From Thalassobium sp. R2A62 (GTDB lineage Bacteria; Pseudomonadota; Alphaproteobacteria; Rhodobacterales; Rhodobacteraceae), in contig NZ_GG697169.2 of the NCBI RefSeq assembly GCF_000161835.1, positions 231,832 through 295,831 of the forward strand: a stretch of DNA of 64,000 nt, written 5' to 3'. Position numbers and translations under genes: made by a program. Of this stretch, positions 16,028 through 24,106 are shown piece by piece. The first letter of the stretch is position 1; the number at the start of each line of letters is the position of its first letter. The notes under the pieces were generated by a model, which worked only from the letters and a program-made list of their open reading frames with translations, was not told the DNA's origin and made no database searches.

Positions 16028-16396
16028 TCAGACCTCCTTTGGTGTCGCGATGTCCGCTTTCAACTCGTGTGGTTCGAGCGGATCAAGAAAGGGATTGCGA
16101 TAGAGTTTGTCGTGGCTTTCGATACCGATCTCGAGGGTACAGTCCGACGTGGCGCGTGCAACGCACAGCAAGACATACCCGTTGTCGAGTTGCCGATTGT
16201 TAAGGGCAACTTGGCGACGTTGATCGACCTCTCCAGACGTTAGCTTGGCTGCGCAGGTGATGCAGCCGCCGTATTTGCAGCCATAGGGCAGGTCGACGCC
16301 GTGGTCGCGCAAGCTGTCCAATAGGGGGCGGCGTGCATCAATCTCGTATGTGGCAGCATCGCGATTGGCGATTGTGATTGTATGTGTCTCGCTCAC
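16028..16396 (-). CDS. [2Fe-2S] plant-type ferredoxin
   Basis: Starting at the GTG that overlaps the stop of the methanethiol-oxidase gene (GTGA, 16393-16396), the protein is 122 residues. It has the Fer2 cluster motif CKYGGCITC (C-x4-C-x2-C) and a fourth Cys in LLCVARAT. It would carry single electrons in the cytosol, perhaps for a reductase or oxygenase encoded elsewhere, or to return electrons from thiol oxidation. No ferredoxin reductase is adjacent. A longer ATG start upstream would lie inside the preceding gene. Confidence 0.88.
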   Translation of the reverse strand: MSETHTITIANRDAATYEIDARRPLLDSLRDHGVDLPYGCKYGGCITCAAKLTSGEVDQRRQVALNNRQLDNGYVLLCVARATSDCTLEIGIESHDKLYRNPFLDPLEPHELKADIATPKEV

Positions 16397-17751
16397 AGCC
16401 AAATGTCGCTTGTACAATCACCGCCCGGATACCGGGTTTCGTGGCAACGGCTGGGACCATTAGGTTCCTGTCCAAAATCAACGATAAAGTCTTTGTTGAC
16501 CTTCATGCCGCCATTTTCGACGTCGCAGTCAATCATCAACATGACACCACCTTGGGTGCGGATCTCGGGGTAGAACTGATTGTCCCAAGTCGAAAAGAGG
16601 GATGTCGTTACATAGAGCCGTTTTCCATCAAGCGAGAGCTGGTACATCTGTGGGCCACCTGCAACTTTTACGCCGTTCACTTCGGGCGCTTTGCCCAGCA
16701 ATCCGCCCATCCAGACTTGACCCGTCAGTGCCGGCTTGTGGGGATCTGAAATATCATACTGGCGCATATCGCCGTGCAGCCAGTTGTTCAAATAGAGGTA
16801 CTTGTCGTCCATCGAAACGAGGATTGCCGACATCACGCCCGGGACAGGAATGGGCCATTCAGGATGCGGCTCGTTCTCAACATCGATGATCTTTTCCCAT
16901 TCCCATTTGCCTTCGTCAGTCTTCCAGAAGTGGATGACGTTTGCACTTAGGGCCGCGCCGCAAAATCCATGACTGCTGTCAGGGTCGTGTAAGAATTTTA
17001 CCTCTAGTGGGATCAAGCCATCTTCGCCGAGATACATCGTCTCGATCGGTTTCTTCTTCTCAAAATCCCAAATGTGGAGACGCCGCCCGTACTTGAGATG
17101 TCCAACCTCTTCGAGGTCAAAGCCCGGCATAAACGTATTGGGTGCGGCCCACTCGGATGAGATCATCACGTTGTGGCGCGGCTGGTACCAGAAATCGTAG
17201 CTGAAGGGGATGTCCCCCATCGTCTCTTCCCAGCGGCCTACAATTTCAAAATCTTTGTTCAGGTGCAGATACCCACCTGGGGCTTCACCCTTTGCGTTGC
17301 CCAGAAAGGAGATTATGATTTCTGAACCTAGGCAGTGGACAGTATGGGGCCCGCTTAGATCGGTCTTTGATTTGATTTCGGCACCATCAATCACTTTGTG
17401 CAAACGCGGCGCATAGGGGTCAGTTGCGGTATCAACGACGTGAATGTTGTTGGAACGCACGCCGGGGACCAGCAAGTACTTGCGGCTCATTCCTGCGTCA
17501 TCGTGGCATGACGAACAGGCATTCCATCCCATGTGGTGTAGCTCGTCCCCAATGCCCGGCATCTCGAGCCGGTGAATGACTTGGCTGTACGTGGGGCTAT
17601 CGGGATCCGCATCTACAGTTGCGAGGTAGTCGGGTTTTTGAATGCCCGTACCTGTGTAGATCGCAATGGTGTAAAGCAGTTTTTCACGAGGCGCTTTGAT
17701 CGCTGCCGCAGGGCTAGAGTAGCCGGGGCCACAACATTCTAGGTCCATCAT
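16393..17751 (-). CDS. mtoX: SELENBP1/MtoX-family methanethiol oxidase
   Basis: The 452-residue protein is a full-length selenium-binding-protein-56 beta-propeller. Signature parts are CCGPGYSSPAAAIKAPRE at the N-terminus, PDYLATVDADPDSPTYSQ, ELHHMGWNACSSCHD and SEWAAPN. Members of this family oxidise methanethiol with oxygen to formaldehyde, hydrogen sulfide and peroxide. Unlike the periplasmic Hyphomicrobium MtoX, no signal peptide is present, so it looks cytosolic like human SELENBP1. Starts at 17751 and 17748 are both possible; the AGAGGA site favours 17751. It is first in the operon, directly behind the shared IclR promoter. Confidence 0.88.
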   Translation of the reverse strand: MMDLECCGPGYSSPAAAIKAPREKLLYTIAIYTGTGIQKPDYLATVDADPDSPTYSQVIHRLEMPGIGDELHHMGWNACSSCHDDAGMSRKYLLVPGVRSNNIHVVDTATDPYAPRLHKVIDGAEIKSKTDLSGPHTVHCLGSEIIISFLGNAKGEAPGGYLHLNKDFEIVGRWEETMGDIPFSYDFWYQPRHNVMISSEWAAPNTFMPGFDLEEVGHLKYGRRLHIWDFEKKKPIETMYLGEDGLIPLEVKFLHDPDSSHGFCGAALSANVIHFWKTDEGKWEWEKIIDVENEPHPEWPIPVPGVMSAILVSMDDKYLYLNNWLHGDMRQYDISDPHKPALTGQVWMGGLLGKAPEVNGVKVAGGPQMYQLSLDGKRLYVTTSLFSTWDNQFYPEIRTQGGVMLMIDCDVENGGMKVNKDFIVDFGQEPNGPSRCHETRYPGGDCTSDIWL

Positions 17752-17763
17752 CACATTCCTCTC

Positions 17764-17780
17764 TTGCGATCAAGTCGCAA
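17764..17780. promoter_or_regulatory. Inverted repeat in the mtoX-iclR intergenic region
   Basis: TTGCGA-TCAAG-TCGCAA is a perfect 6-bp inverted repeat with a 5-bp spacer, just upstream of the mtoX ribosome-binding site and 40 bp before the divergent iclR start. It is the only symmetric site in this 68-bp gap and so is the likely operator of the IclR protein. Confidence 0.55.
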
Positions 17781-17819
17781 TTCTCGTAAATCGATAATTA
17801 GATTCTTACAAGGTAAAAA

Positions 17820-18581
17820 ATGCACTTAGAGCGCCTCACCAGTATTCTCGAAATTGTCGGACAGAAAAATGTGGCGACAGTGGCTGAAGTTTGTAGCCAC
17901 ACAGAGCTTCCTAAGCCGACGGTATATCGGTTGGTGCAGGATCTCGTTTCCGTGGGGTTGTTGAGCTCGGTTGAGCGGGGGCATTTCGCCCTTGGTAGCC
18001 GACTGAACCGCATAACTCGAAACGAAGATTCCGATCCAGCCTTGTTAGAGATCATTTCACCCACGCTTGCGCGTGCGGCTCAGGCACATGGTGCGGCCTT
18101 TTTCGTTTCAAGACTTCGGGGGAGATCGGTTGAAATCATCCACGTCGAGACACCTGACAACGGCGTGTCGTACCTGCACCCGGGTGTCGGGAAACGTCCG
18201 CTTCATGCGTGCTCTTGCTCCAAGGTCATCGCGGCGTTTTCACCAGAGCTGCTCACAAAAAACGACCTGACGGGCCATCTCAAGAAATACACTGAAAACA
18301 CCATCACTAGTCTCGAAGCTTTGGAACAAGAGCTCGGTGCCATCAGGTCACGAGGCTATGCCGAATGCATAGAAGAGCTCGAAAGAGGTATTTGTTCTGT
18401 CGCGACCACACTGATGAAATCTGGGCACGGCAAAACGCTTTCCATTGGTGTGACCGCATCAACGCGAGTGCTCACCGCCAAAAAGCGGGAAGACATGGGG
18501 CAAGAACTGCAGGACATGGCGCGAGAAATTTCTGACACTCTTGGATGGTACGAAACCAGCGCCAGCCTGAGAGTGGGGTAG
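17820..18581 (+). CDS. IclR-family transcriptional regulator
   Basis: The 253-residue protein has the IclR winged HTH (about 3-65; TVAEVCSHTELPKPTVYRLVQDL) and the C-terminal ligand-binding domain (about 80-250; HACSCSKVIAAF and EELERGICSVATTL). IclR proteins often sense aromatic, organic-acid or methylated compounds. An AAGGT lies 6 bp before the ATG. Divergent orientation to mtoX and the inverted repeat between them point to control of the methylated-sulfur operon. The ligand is unknown. Confidence 0.87.
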   Translation: MHLERLTSILEIVGQKNVATVAEVCSHTELPKPTVYRLVQDLVSVGLLSSVERGHFALGSRLNRITRNEDSDPALLEIISPTLARAAQAHGAAFFVSRLRGRSVEIIHVETPDNGVSYLHPGVGKRPLHACSCSKVIAAFSPELLTKNDLTGHLKKYTENTITSLEALEQELGAIRSRGYAECIEELERGICSVATTLMKSGHGKTLSIGVTASTRVLTAKKREDMGQELQDMAREISDTLGWYETSASLRVG

Positions 18582-18696
18582 TCTGCAGTTGTTCTACTGC
18601 GATGTGCCGCCTTCGCGCATCTTTTTGGCCAGATATCGCCGAGCGGGCACTTTTTCCCAACTTGACGAACCAGCGAGAATCTCCCACAAGAATCTC

Positions 18697-18890
18697 TGAT
18701 GGTTTTCAGGCGCCGAACATGCGTTTGGAATGAAAAGGGAATACGGTAAGGAAGAGCGAATACGCGCCAAATCCGTAACTGCCCCCGCAACTGTATGCGG
18801 CGAGTAACCTCGATTGATGCCACTGAGCCTTCGGCTTGGGAAGGCTCGAGGAAACGCTGATCCGCAAGTCAGGAGACCTGCCATCACGCG
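18697..18890 (+). promoter_or_regulatory. Cobalamin riboswitch
   Basis: The leader contains the conserved blocks of the adenosylcobalamin aptamer in order: GGGAATACGGT (18738), CCCCCGCAACTGT (18783), the B12-box segment TGCCACTG (18817), a GC-rich stem with an AAGGCTCGAGG segment (18840), and AAGTCAGGAGACCTGCC (18865-18883). It lies about 135 bp ahead of the DUF1636/B12-importer genes and should shut them down when cobalamin is plentiful. Outer boundaries are approximate. Confidence 0.92.
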
Positions 18891-19024
18891 ACGTTTCGGC
18901 GTTGTGCACGTTACTCAATTCAGGCGGGGTGTCTGGTTCGGGGATCATGATGGTTAAACGGGCCACTATTTCTCGTTCTTCATGACATCCAACCTATCGG
19001 CACCGCGTGATCGCGGAGGGCGAA

Positions 19025-19432
19025 ATGGACAAACAAGCGACCCATAGAATAACGGTTTGCACGTCTTGCAAGCACAAAGGCAGCGTATGCCGACCCGGCT
19101 ACGAGCTGATTGAAAAGTTGCGAAAAGCGATCGAGGTTGCTGGCGACACGATCCCCGAGAATTTCGAGGTCTCAGGCGTGGCTTGCATGGCGGGTTGTGA
19201 TCGTCCGTGCACTGTCGCCTATCATGGCAGCCACAAAGCGACCTATTTGTTTGGCGATATCGACCCAGATGTCGATGTGGACGACCTTGTCACCTTTGCC
19301 CAGCAATATGCCTATCTTCATGACGGGTGGTGTTCGTCTGTTGATCGTCCCGGGAAATTGCGGGGCTCGACACTTGCGCGGATTCCATCAGCGATCATTG
19401 GGATCGAAGCCAGCACTGCGCGGGCATCATGA
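19025..19432 (+). CDS. DUF1636 family metal-binding protein
   Basis: The 135-residue protein begins with a CTSCKHKGSVC motif and has a second Cys pair region ACMAGCDRPC, resembling a thioredoxin-fold ferredoxin. DUF1636 proteins are predicted metal-binding and recur beside cobalamin genes in alphaproteobacteria; the biochemical role is not established. The GGAGG at 19013-19017 supports the ATG at 19025 over an in-frame GTG at 19007. It is first gene after the riboswitch and overlaps the ATPase gene by 4 bp (ATGA). Confidence 0.85.
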   Translation: MDKQATHRITVCTSCKHKGSVCRPGYELIEKLRKAIEVAGDTIPENFEVSGVACMAGCDRPCTVAYHGSHKATYLFGDIDPDVDVDDLVTFAQQYAYLHDGWCSSVDRPGKLRGSTLARIPSAIIGIEASTARAS

Positions 19433-20211
19433 TCGCCGCCGATCTCGACGTGCAAGATGTAAGTTGGGGACCCGCCAAAGCGATGGCGCCAGTCTTGCAT
19501 TCCACGACGTTCAAAGTATCCGCTGGGCGTGTCGTAGGTGTGGTGGGGCCAAATGGCGCAGGCAAGTCCACGCTGCTGCGTCTGCTGTACCGCTTTCAGC
19601 AACCGGCGACAGGTCAGGTTCAAATCGGTGGCACCGATATTTGGTCCATGAAAGCGCGCGACTGTGCCAAACAAATTGCGGCGGTCTTGCAAGAACAAGT
19701 CTCAGCATTTGGCCTGACGGTGCGGGAAATTGTCAGCCTTGGCCGTACGCCGCATCTATCAGGCTTTTCGTTCGGCGGGGCAGGGAACGAACAGGTTGTT
19801 GATGCTGTCCTGACGCGATTGGACCTGCACCATTTGGCGGGTCGGGTCTTTGGCACTCTTTCGGGCGGCGAACGCCAAAGGGTTATGATTGCGCGTGCTT
19901 TGACGCAGGAACCGCAGGTTCTGATCCTTGACGAACCGACCAACCATCTCGACGTGCGTCACCAATTAGAGGTCGTGTCGCTGATCCGCAGTCTCGGTCT
20001 GACAATCGTTGTCTCGCTGCATGACCTGAATATGGCTGTTGGCGTTTGTGACGACGTTCTCGTTCTAAAGGACGGTCACCCGAAGGGGTTTGGCCCGCCC
20101 GAAACACTTCTAACCGATAGGCTCGTGTCAGACACTTTTCACGTAGATGCCCGGCGCGAAAATCTTGCGACGAGCGGGTCATCTCATTTCACTTTTACTC
20201 TTCCTAATTAA
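19429..20211 (+). CDS. btuD: Cobalamin-type ABC importer ATP-binding protein
   Basis: The 260-residue protein has Walker A GPNGAGKST (about 40), signature LSGGERQRV (about 145), Walker B VLILDEPTNHLD and a switch His in SLHDLN. It is of the FecE/BtuD class that energises FecCD-type permeases. Riboswitch control makes vitamin B12 or a corrinoid the likely substrate. The gene is translationally coupled to DUF1636 and 15 bp from the binding-protein gene. Confidence 0.87.
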   Translation: MIAADLDVQDVSWGPAKAMAPVLHSTTFKVSAGRVVGVVGPNGAGKSTLLRLLYRFQQPATGQVQIGGTDIWSMKARDCAKQIAAVLQEQVSAFGLTVREIVSLGRTPHLSGFSFGGAGNEQVVDAVLTRLDLHHLAGRVFGTLSGGERQRVMIARALTQEPQVLILDEPTNHLDVRHQLEVVSLIRSLGLTIVVSLHDLNMAVGVCDDVLVLKDGHPKGFGPPETLLTDRLVSDTFHVDARRENLATSGSSHFTFTLPN

Positions 20212-20226
20212 GGTTGGAACTCGAAC

Positions 20227-21162
20227 ATGAAACTCACACTGACAACTCTTTCGGGCATGTTGATTGCGGGCACTGTCGCGGCTGAAACGACAGTCCAGAG
20301 CTGTGATCGCGAAGTAAGCTTTGACGGCCCGCCGCAAGCGGCGATTTCGAACGATGTGAACCTAACTGAAATGATGCTGGTTCTGGGCCTCGCTGACAAG
20401 ATGGTGGGCTACACAGGTATTTCCGGCTGGAACAAGTTGGACGCAGAAATGGCCGAAGGGGTGGCCGAGCTACCCGAACTGTCATCACAATACCCTTCCA
20501 AAGAGGTCTTGATTGGTGCAGACGCCGACTTTTTCTTTGCGGGTTGGAACTACGGCATGAAAGTTGGGGGGGAAGTCACGCCCGAGACTTTGGACCCCTT
20601 TGGTATCCAAGTGTACGAACTCACGGAAAGCTGCATCCACATTGGCGAAAAAGAAGCCGCCTCGATGGATGACATGTACAACGACATTCGCAATCTCGGT
20701 GCCATCTTCGAGGTGTCCGACCGCGCCGAGGACTTGATCGAAGGCTATCAAACAGATCTGGCGACGTTCTTGTCTGAACAGCCTGCTCTTGATGCGGCTC
20801 CTCGGGTGTTTGTCTATGACAGTGGCGAAGACGTTCCATTCACTGCAGGTCGCTATGCCATGCCAAACGCGCTGATCGAAGCTGCAGGTGGCACCAACAT
20901 CATGAACGACTTTGAGAAAAGCTGGGCGACAGTCGGGTGGGAGGCCGTTGTTGAACGGAACCCCGAAGTCATCATGATCGTGAACTACGGTGAAGTCACA
21001 GCAGTCCAAAAGCGCGAGTTTATGATGTCAAACTCGGCGTTTGCAGATATCGATGCTGTGCGCAATGATCGGTTTGTTGTGCTCGAGTATGTCGAAGCCA
21101 CCCCCGGGCCACGCAACATTCAAGCGGTCAAAACTCTTGCCGCGGCCTTTCGTGCTGAGTGA
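20227..21162 (+). CDS. btuF: Cobalamin-type ABC importer substrate-binding protein
   Basis: The 311-residue protein has a signal peptide (about 1-19, cleaved near TVAAE) and a periplasmic-binding fold of the BtuF/FhuD class, with the two lobes linked by a long helix around residue 165. Residues such as YTGISGWNKLD and FFFAGWNYG follow the class pattern. It should deliver a corrinoid to the membrane permease encoded next. The substrate is inferred from the riboswitch. Confidence 0.83.
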   Translation: MKLTLTTLSGMLIAGTVAAETTVQSCDREVSFDGPPQAAISNDVNLTEMMLVLGLADKMVGYTGISGWNKLDAEMAEGVAELPELSSQYPSKEVLIGADADFFFAGWNYGMKVGGEVTPETLDPFGIQVYELTESCIHIGEKEAASMDDMYNDIRNLGAIFEVSDRAEDLIEGYQTDLATFLSEQPALDAAPRVFVYDSGEDVPFTAGRYAMPNALIEAAGGTNIMNDFEKSWATVGWEAVVERNPEVIMIVNYGEVTAVQKREFMMSNSAFADIDAVRNDRFVVLEYVEATPGPRNIQAVKTLAAAFRAE

Positions 21163-21168
21163 TTGAAA

Positions 21169-22224
21169 ATGACACCGACAGCACCATCGAATAAAGGACA
21201 CCCCAAGCTCTTTGGCAGAGTTTGGGTCACGGGCATCTTAGGTGCTCTTGCCCTTGTGGCATCCTTGTCGATTGCTGTCAGTGTCGGGGCAATCTCGATC
21301 CCGCTTGAGACCGTTTGGGGCATCCTAATCAACAAGATCGCGCCAGACACTGTGCCAGTAGACTGGTCTAAAGGTCGCGAAGCCATTGTCTGGGATATCC
21401 GTTTTCCGAGGGCGATCCTTGCGTGTTTTGTTGGTGCGGGCTTGGCGATTGTTGGGGCAAGCCTTCAGGCCGTGACACGCAATCCATTGGCCGATCCGCA
21501 TCTGCTGGGCATCTCGTCCGGCGGGGCATTTGGCGCAATTTTGGCATTGCTGCATACGGGATTATTTATCGGTCTCTTGACTGTCCCGTTGTTGGCATTT
21601 CTTGGCGCGCTTGGGGCCACAATGATCGTTCTAGCCGTGTCGCAATTTGCATCAGCCACTAGTGCTGACAGATTGGTTCTGGCCGGTGTCGCGGTTTCCT
21701 TCATCGTTATGTCCGCCGCGAATGTCCTGATTTTTCTCGGTGATCCTAAGGCCGCACATACTGTGGTGTTCTGGATGTTAGGTGGGTTGGGCCTGGCGCA
21801 ATGGGACCAGCTGCTCTACCCGGGTGTCACACTGTTTGGCTGCGGCATATATCTGTGGCTCAAATCTGGATCGCTCAATGCCATGACGGTTGGCGATGAA
21901 ACGGCCACAACGCTGGGCATACCTGTCGCGCGGTTCCGGCTGACGGTCTTTGTGATCGGTGCATTGATCACAGGTGTCATGGTCGCCTTTTCTGGCATCA
22001 TCGGTTTCGTTGGCCTTATGATCCCCCATATTGTGCGTCTGATGATGGGTGGCGACTATCGTCGTCTTTTGCCTATCGCTGCTATCTGCGGCGCTGTGTT
22101 CCTTGTGTGGGCGGATATTATTGCCAGAACAGTTATGGCGCCGGACGACATGCCGATCGGTATCGTGACAGGGCTGGCCGGCGGCGTGTTCTTTGTTTGG
22201 CTTCTGCGACACAGGGTGGAATGA
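21169..22224 (+). CDS. btuC: Cobalamin-type ABC importer permease (FecCD family)
   Basis: The 351-residue protein has about ten membrane helices and the FecCD landmarks RFPRAILACFVGAGLAIVGA, QAVTRNPLADPHLLGISSG and GFVGLMIPHIVR. It forms the inner-membrane channel for the importer. The ATG at 21169 follows the btuF stop by 6 bp; a TTG at 21163 is an unlikely alternative. The gene ends the riboswitch operon. Confidence 0.88.
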   Translation: MTPTAPSNKGHPKLFGRVWVTGILGALALVASLSIAVSVGAISIPLETVWGILINKIAPDTVPVDWSKGREAIVWDIRFPRAILACFVGAGLAIVGASLQAVTRNPLADPHLLGISSGGAFGAILALLHTGLFIGLLTVPLLAFLGALGATMIVLAVSQFASATSADRLVLAGVAVSFIVMSAANVLIFLGDPKAAHTVVFWMLGGLGLAQWDQLLYPGVTLFGCGIYLWLKSGSLNAMTVGDETATTLGIPVARFRLTVFVIGALITGVMVAFSGIIGFVGLMIPHIVRLMMGGDYRRLLPIAAICGAVFLVWADIIARTVMAPDDMPIGIVTGLAGGVFFVWLLRHRVE

Positions 22225-22334
22225 TCGGCGCGTTCTGTTTTCGCGCTGAACATTGTTCTTTGTCCACAAGAAACCCCTGGCTCCTTGCGTCAGTTGCAAC
22301 ATAGGTTACGATCTGTTGCGCGAGAGGTAACGCC

Positions 22335-23219
22335 ATGCAGCTCGAACCAAAACACATCTTGAGCTTTAGAACCGCCCTTGTGACCGGCACAATCCGCGCA
22401 GCGGCAGATCAGCTTGGGCTGGAACCATCGACCGTTAGCCGGAACATATCGTCATTGGAAAAGCATCTGGCGACGGCGTTGATCGAGCGGGGCCGCAAAG
22501 GCGTTATGCCGACAGAGGCGGGTGCGCTGCTGTTGAAATACGTCCAAAGGCAAAGTGGCGAAATGGAAACGTTGCGATCACAACTGGATGCTCACGCGAA
22601 CATGGAGCGTGGGACAATCTCGGTTGCTTTGGGCGAAGGGTTTGTCGGTGATTTTTCGCAATCGGTGTTGGCGGCGTTTTCCCGAGATCATCCCGAGATT
22701 ACGTTTTCTCTAAATGTTGGTTCGACCGAGCAAGTAAAAGATGCGGTGGCCGAGGATTTGGCTCATGTCGGACTGGCCTTTGATATGGCACCCGACCCAC
22801 GGCTGAACGTCATTGCCCAAACGGAACGCCAACTCGTTGTGATTTGCCGTAGTGGTGGCAAGTTTTATGCGGACGGCGCGATGAATGTCGCGGATTTTGC
22901 CAAACTTCCCTGTGCGTTTCTGAGCCGAGGATATGGTGTCGGGGCCGTGATTGCCGAAATGGAAGCGTCCTATGGATTTCGCGCGCGCGCAGTGATGGAA
23001 ACTGAATCTATCGCGGCCCTCAAAGCCTTTGTTCGACGCGACCTCGGCATCACTCTTTTGCCCGAGTTTGTCGTGGCTGACGACATTAGGGCAGGGATCT
23101 TGCGGGTGCGCCAAGTTGCGGCACCGAATTTTGGCATGGGCAAAGTCAGATTTAAATGCAGATTTTGCCACCCCGCCAAATCTGACGCTGTATTCTCGAT
23201 CCAGCAAGAGCGAGATTGA
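22335..23219 (+). CDS. LysR-family regulator with altered C-terminus
   Basis: The protein has an intact LysR HTH (about 5-65; TIRAAADQLGLEPSTVSRNISSLEK) and a substrate-binding domain up to about residue 260 (DDIRAGILRVRQV). The last ~30 residues are atypical, because the DNA there is also the start of an AraC-type gene in another frame. A deletion seems to have removed the true lysR end and fused it to the next gene. Regulator function may be kept or lost. A GAGAGG precedes the ATG. Confidence 0.75.
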   Translation: MQLEPKHILSFRTALVTGTIRAAADQLGLEPSTVSRNISSLEKHLATALIERGRKGVMPTEAGALLLKYVQRQSGEMETLRSQLDAHANMERGTISVALGEGFVGDFSQSVLAAFSRDHPEITFSLNVGSTEQVKDAVAEDLAHVGLAFDMAPDPRLNVIAQTERQLVVICRSGGKFYADGAMNVADFAKLPCAFLSRGYGVGAVIAEMEASYGFRARAVMETESIAALKAFVRRDLGITLLPEFVVADDIRAGILRVRQVAAPNFGMGKVRFKCRFCHPAKSDAVFSIQQERD

Positions 23220-23973
23220 GGCCACAATTTACGAACCACTCGTTTGCCTAATCCTACAAGGCAGCAAGACCACGTCCATTGGTGACGAGATTGCGGTTCT
23301 GACCGCCGGCGATGCGTTATTGGTCAGCCATGACCTGCCGGTTGTGTCGCGGATTACCAAGGCGAGCGTGGGCGAGCCATACATCGCTTTGATCCTCGCT
23401 CTCGATCTTGGGGTGGTGCGTAGTCTCTGTAACCAGGTCGCGGATGCAGACCTGCCCGAGGCAAGCCCACAGACATTGTCGGTTTGGCAGGCTGATCCTA
23501 AATGGCTTGGGCCGCTGACGAGATATGCGGAATTGACCGGAAATACGATGGACACTCAGGTGCTTGGGCCGTCGATCTTGCGCGAAATTCACTATCGTCT
23601 TTTGCTCTCACCTATTGGTGGCATGCTGCGTCGCATGATGACGGCTGACAGCCATGCGAACCGTATCGCGAAGGCAATCCAAATGCTGCGAAACGAATTC
23701 CGGACCTCGATTAGCATGGCGGAACTCGCAGATTGGGCAGGGATGAGCACGTCATCCTTTCATACGCATTTCAAGGCTTTCACGAGCACGACGCCGCTGC
23801 AGTATCAAAAGGACTTTTGCCTGATCGCGGCACGCACATTGCTCGTTCAGGATGGCCGTTCAGTGACCGATACCGCCTATGCGGTCGGCTATGAAAGTCC
23901 GACACACTTCAGCCGCGACTACAGCAAGAAATTCGGCTTGCCACCAAGTCTAGAAGGCGGACAGACCGATTAG
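23116..23973 (+). CDS. AraC-family regulator, 5' end fused into lysR
   Basis: From about 23116 the frame encodes an AraC_N cupin-like domain (ILAWAKSDLNADFATP, IYEPLVCLILQGSKTT; to about residue 165) and a C-terminal double-HTH AraC domain (SISMAELADWAGMSTSSFH, VTDTAYAVGYESPTHFSRDY). No ATG lies at the expected start. A TTG at 23116 is available, while the ATG at 23029 lies within lysR coding and translates to non-homologous sequence. The original start was probably lost with the lysR 3' end, so expression is doubtful. Confidence 0.7.
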   Translation: MRHRILAWAKSDLNADFATPPNLTLYSRSSKSEIEATIYEPLVCLILQGSKTTSIGDEIAVLTAGDALLVSHDLPVVSRITKASVGEPYIALILALDLGVVRSLCNQVADADLPEASPQTLSVWQADPKWLGPLTRYAELTGNTMDTQVLGPSILREIHYRLLLSPIGGMLRRMMTADSHANRIAKAIQMLRNEFRTSISMAELADWAGMSTSSFHTHFKAFTSTTPLQYQKDFCLIAARTLLVQDGRSVTDTAYAVGYESPTHFSRDYSKKFGLPPSLEGGQTD

Positions 23974-24053
23974 AGGCCCGCGTGGATCGACGGGTTCTGC
24001 CCGTTGTGACAGGCCACAAGGCAATCTTCAGCTAATAAGGTGCCCCCAAACGA

Positions 24054-24080
24054 AAACAGGCCCCAAGAGGGGGCCTGTTT
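24054..24080 (-). terminator. Intrinsic terminator after the taurine operon
   Basis: AAACAGGCCCC (24054-24064) pairs with GGGGCCTGTTT (24070-24080), an 11-bp stem with a 5-base loop. On the minus strand it is followed by TTTTCGTTT. It lies 27 bp beyond the permease stop and may also stop plus-strand transcription from araC. Confidence 0.8.
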
Positions 24081-24106
24081 CAAAAGTTTGATGTAGGGTG
24101 AGGCGC

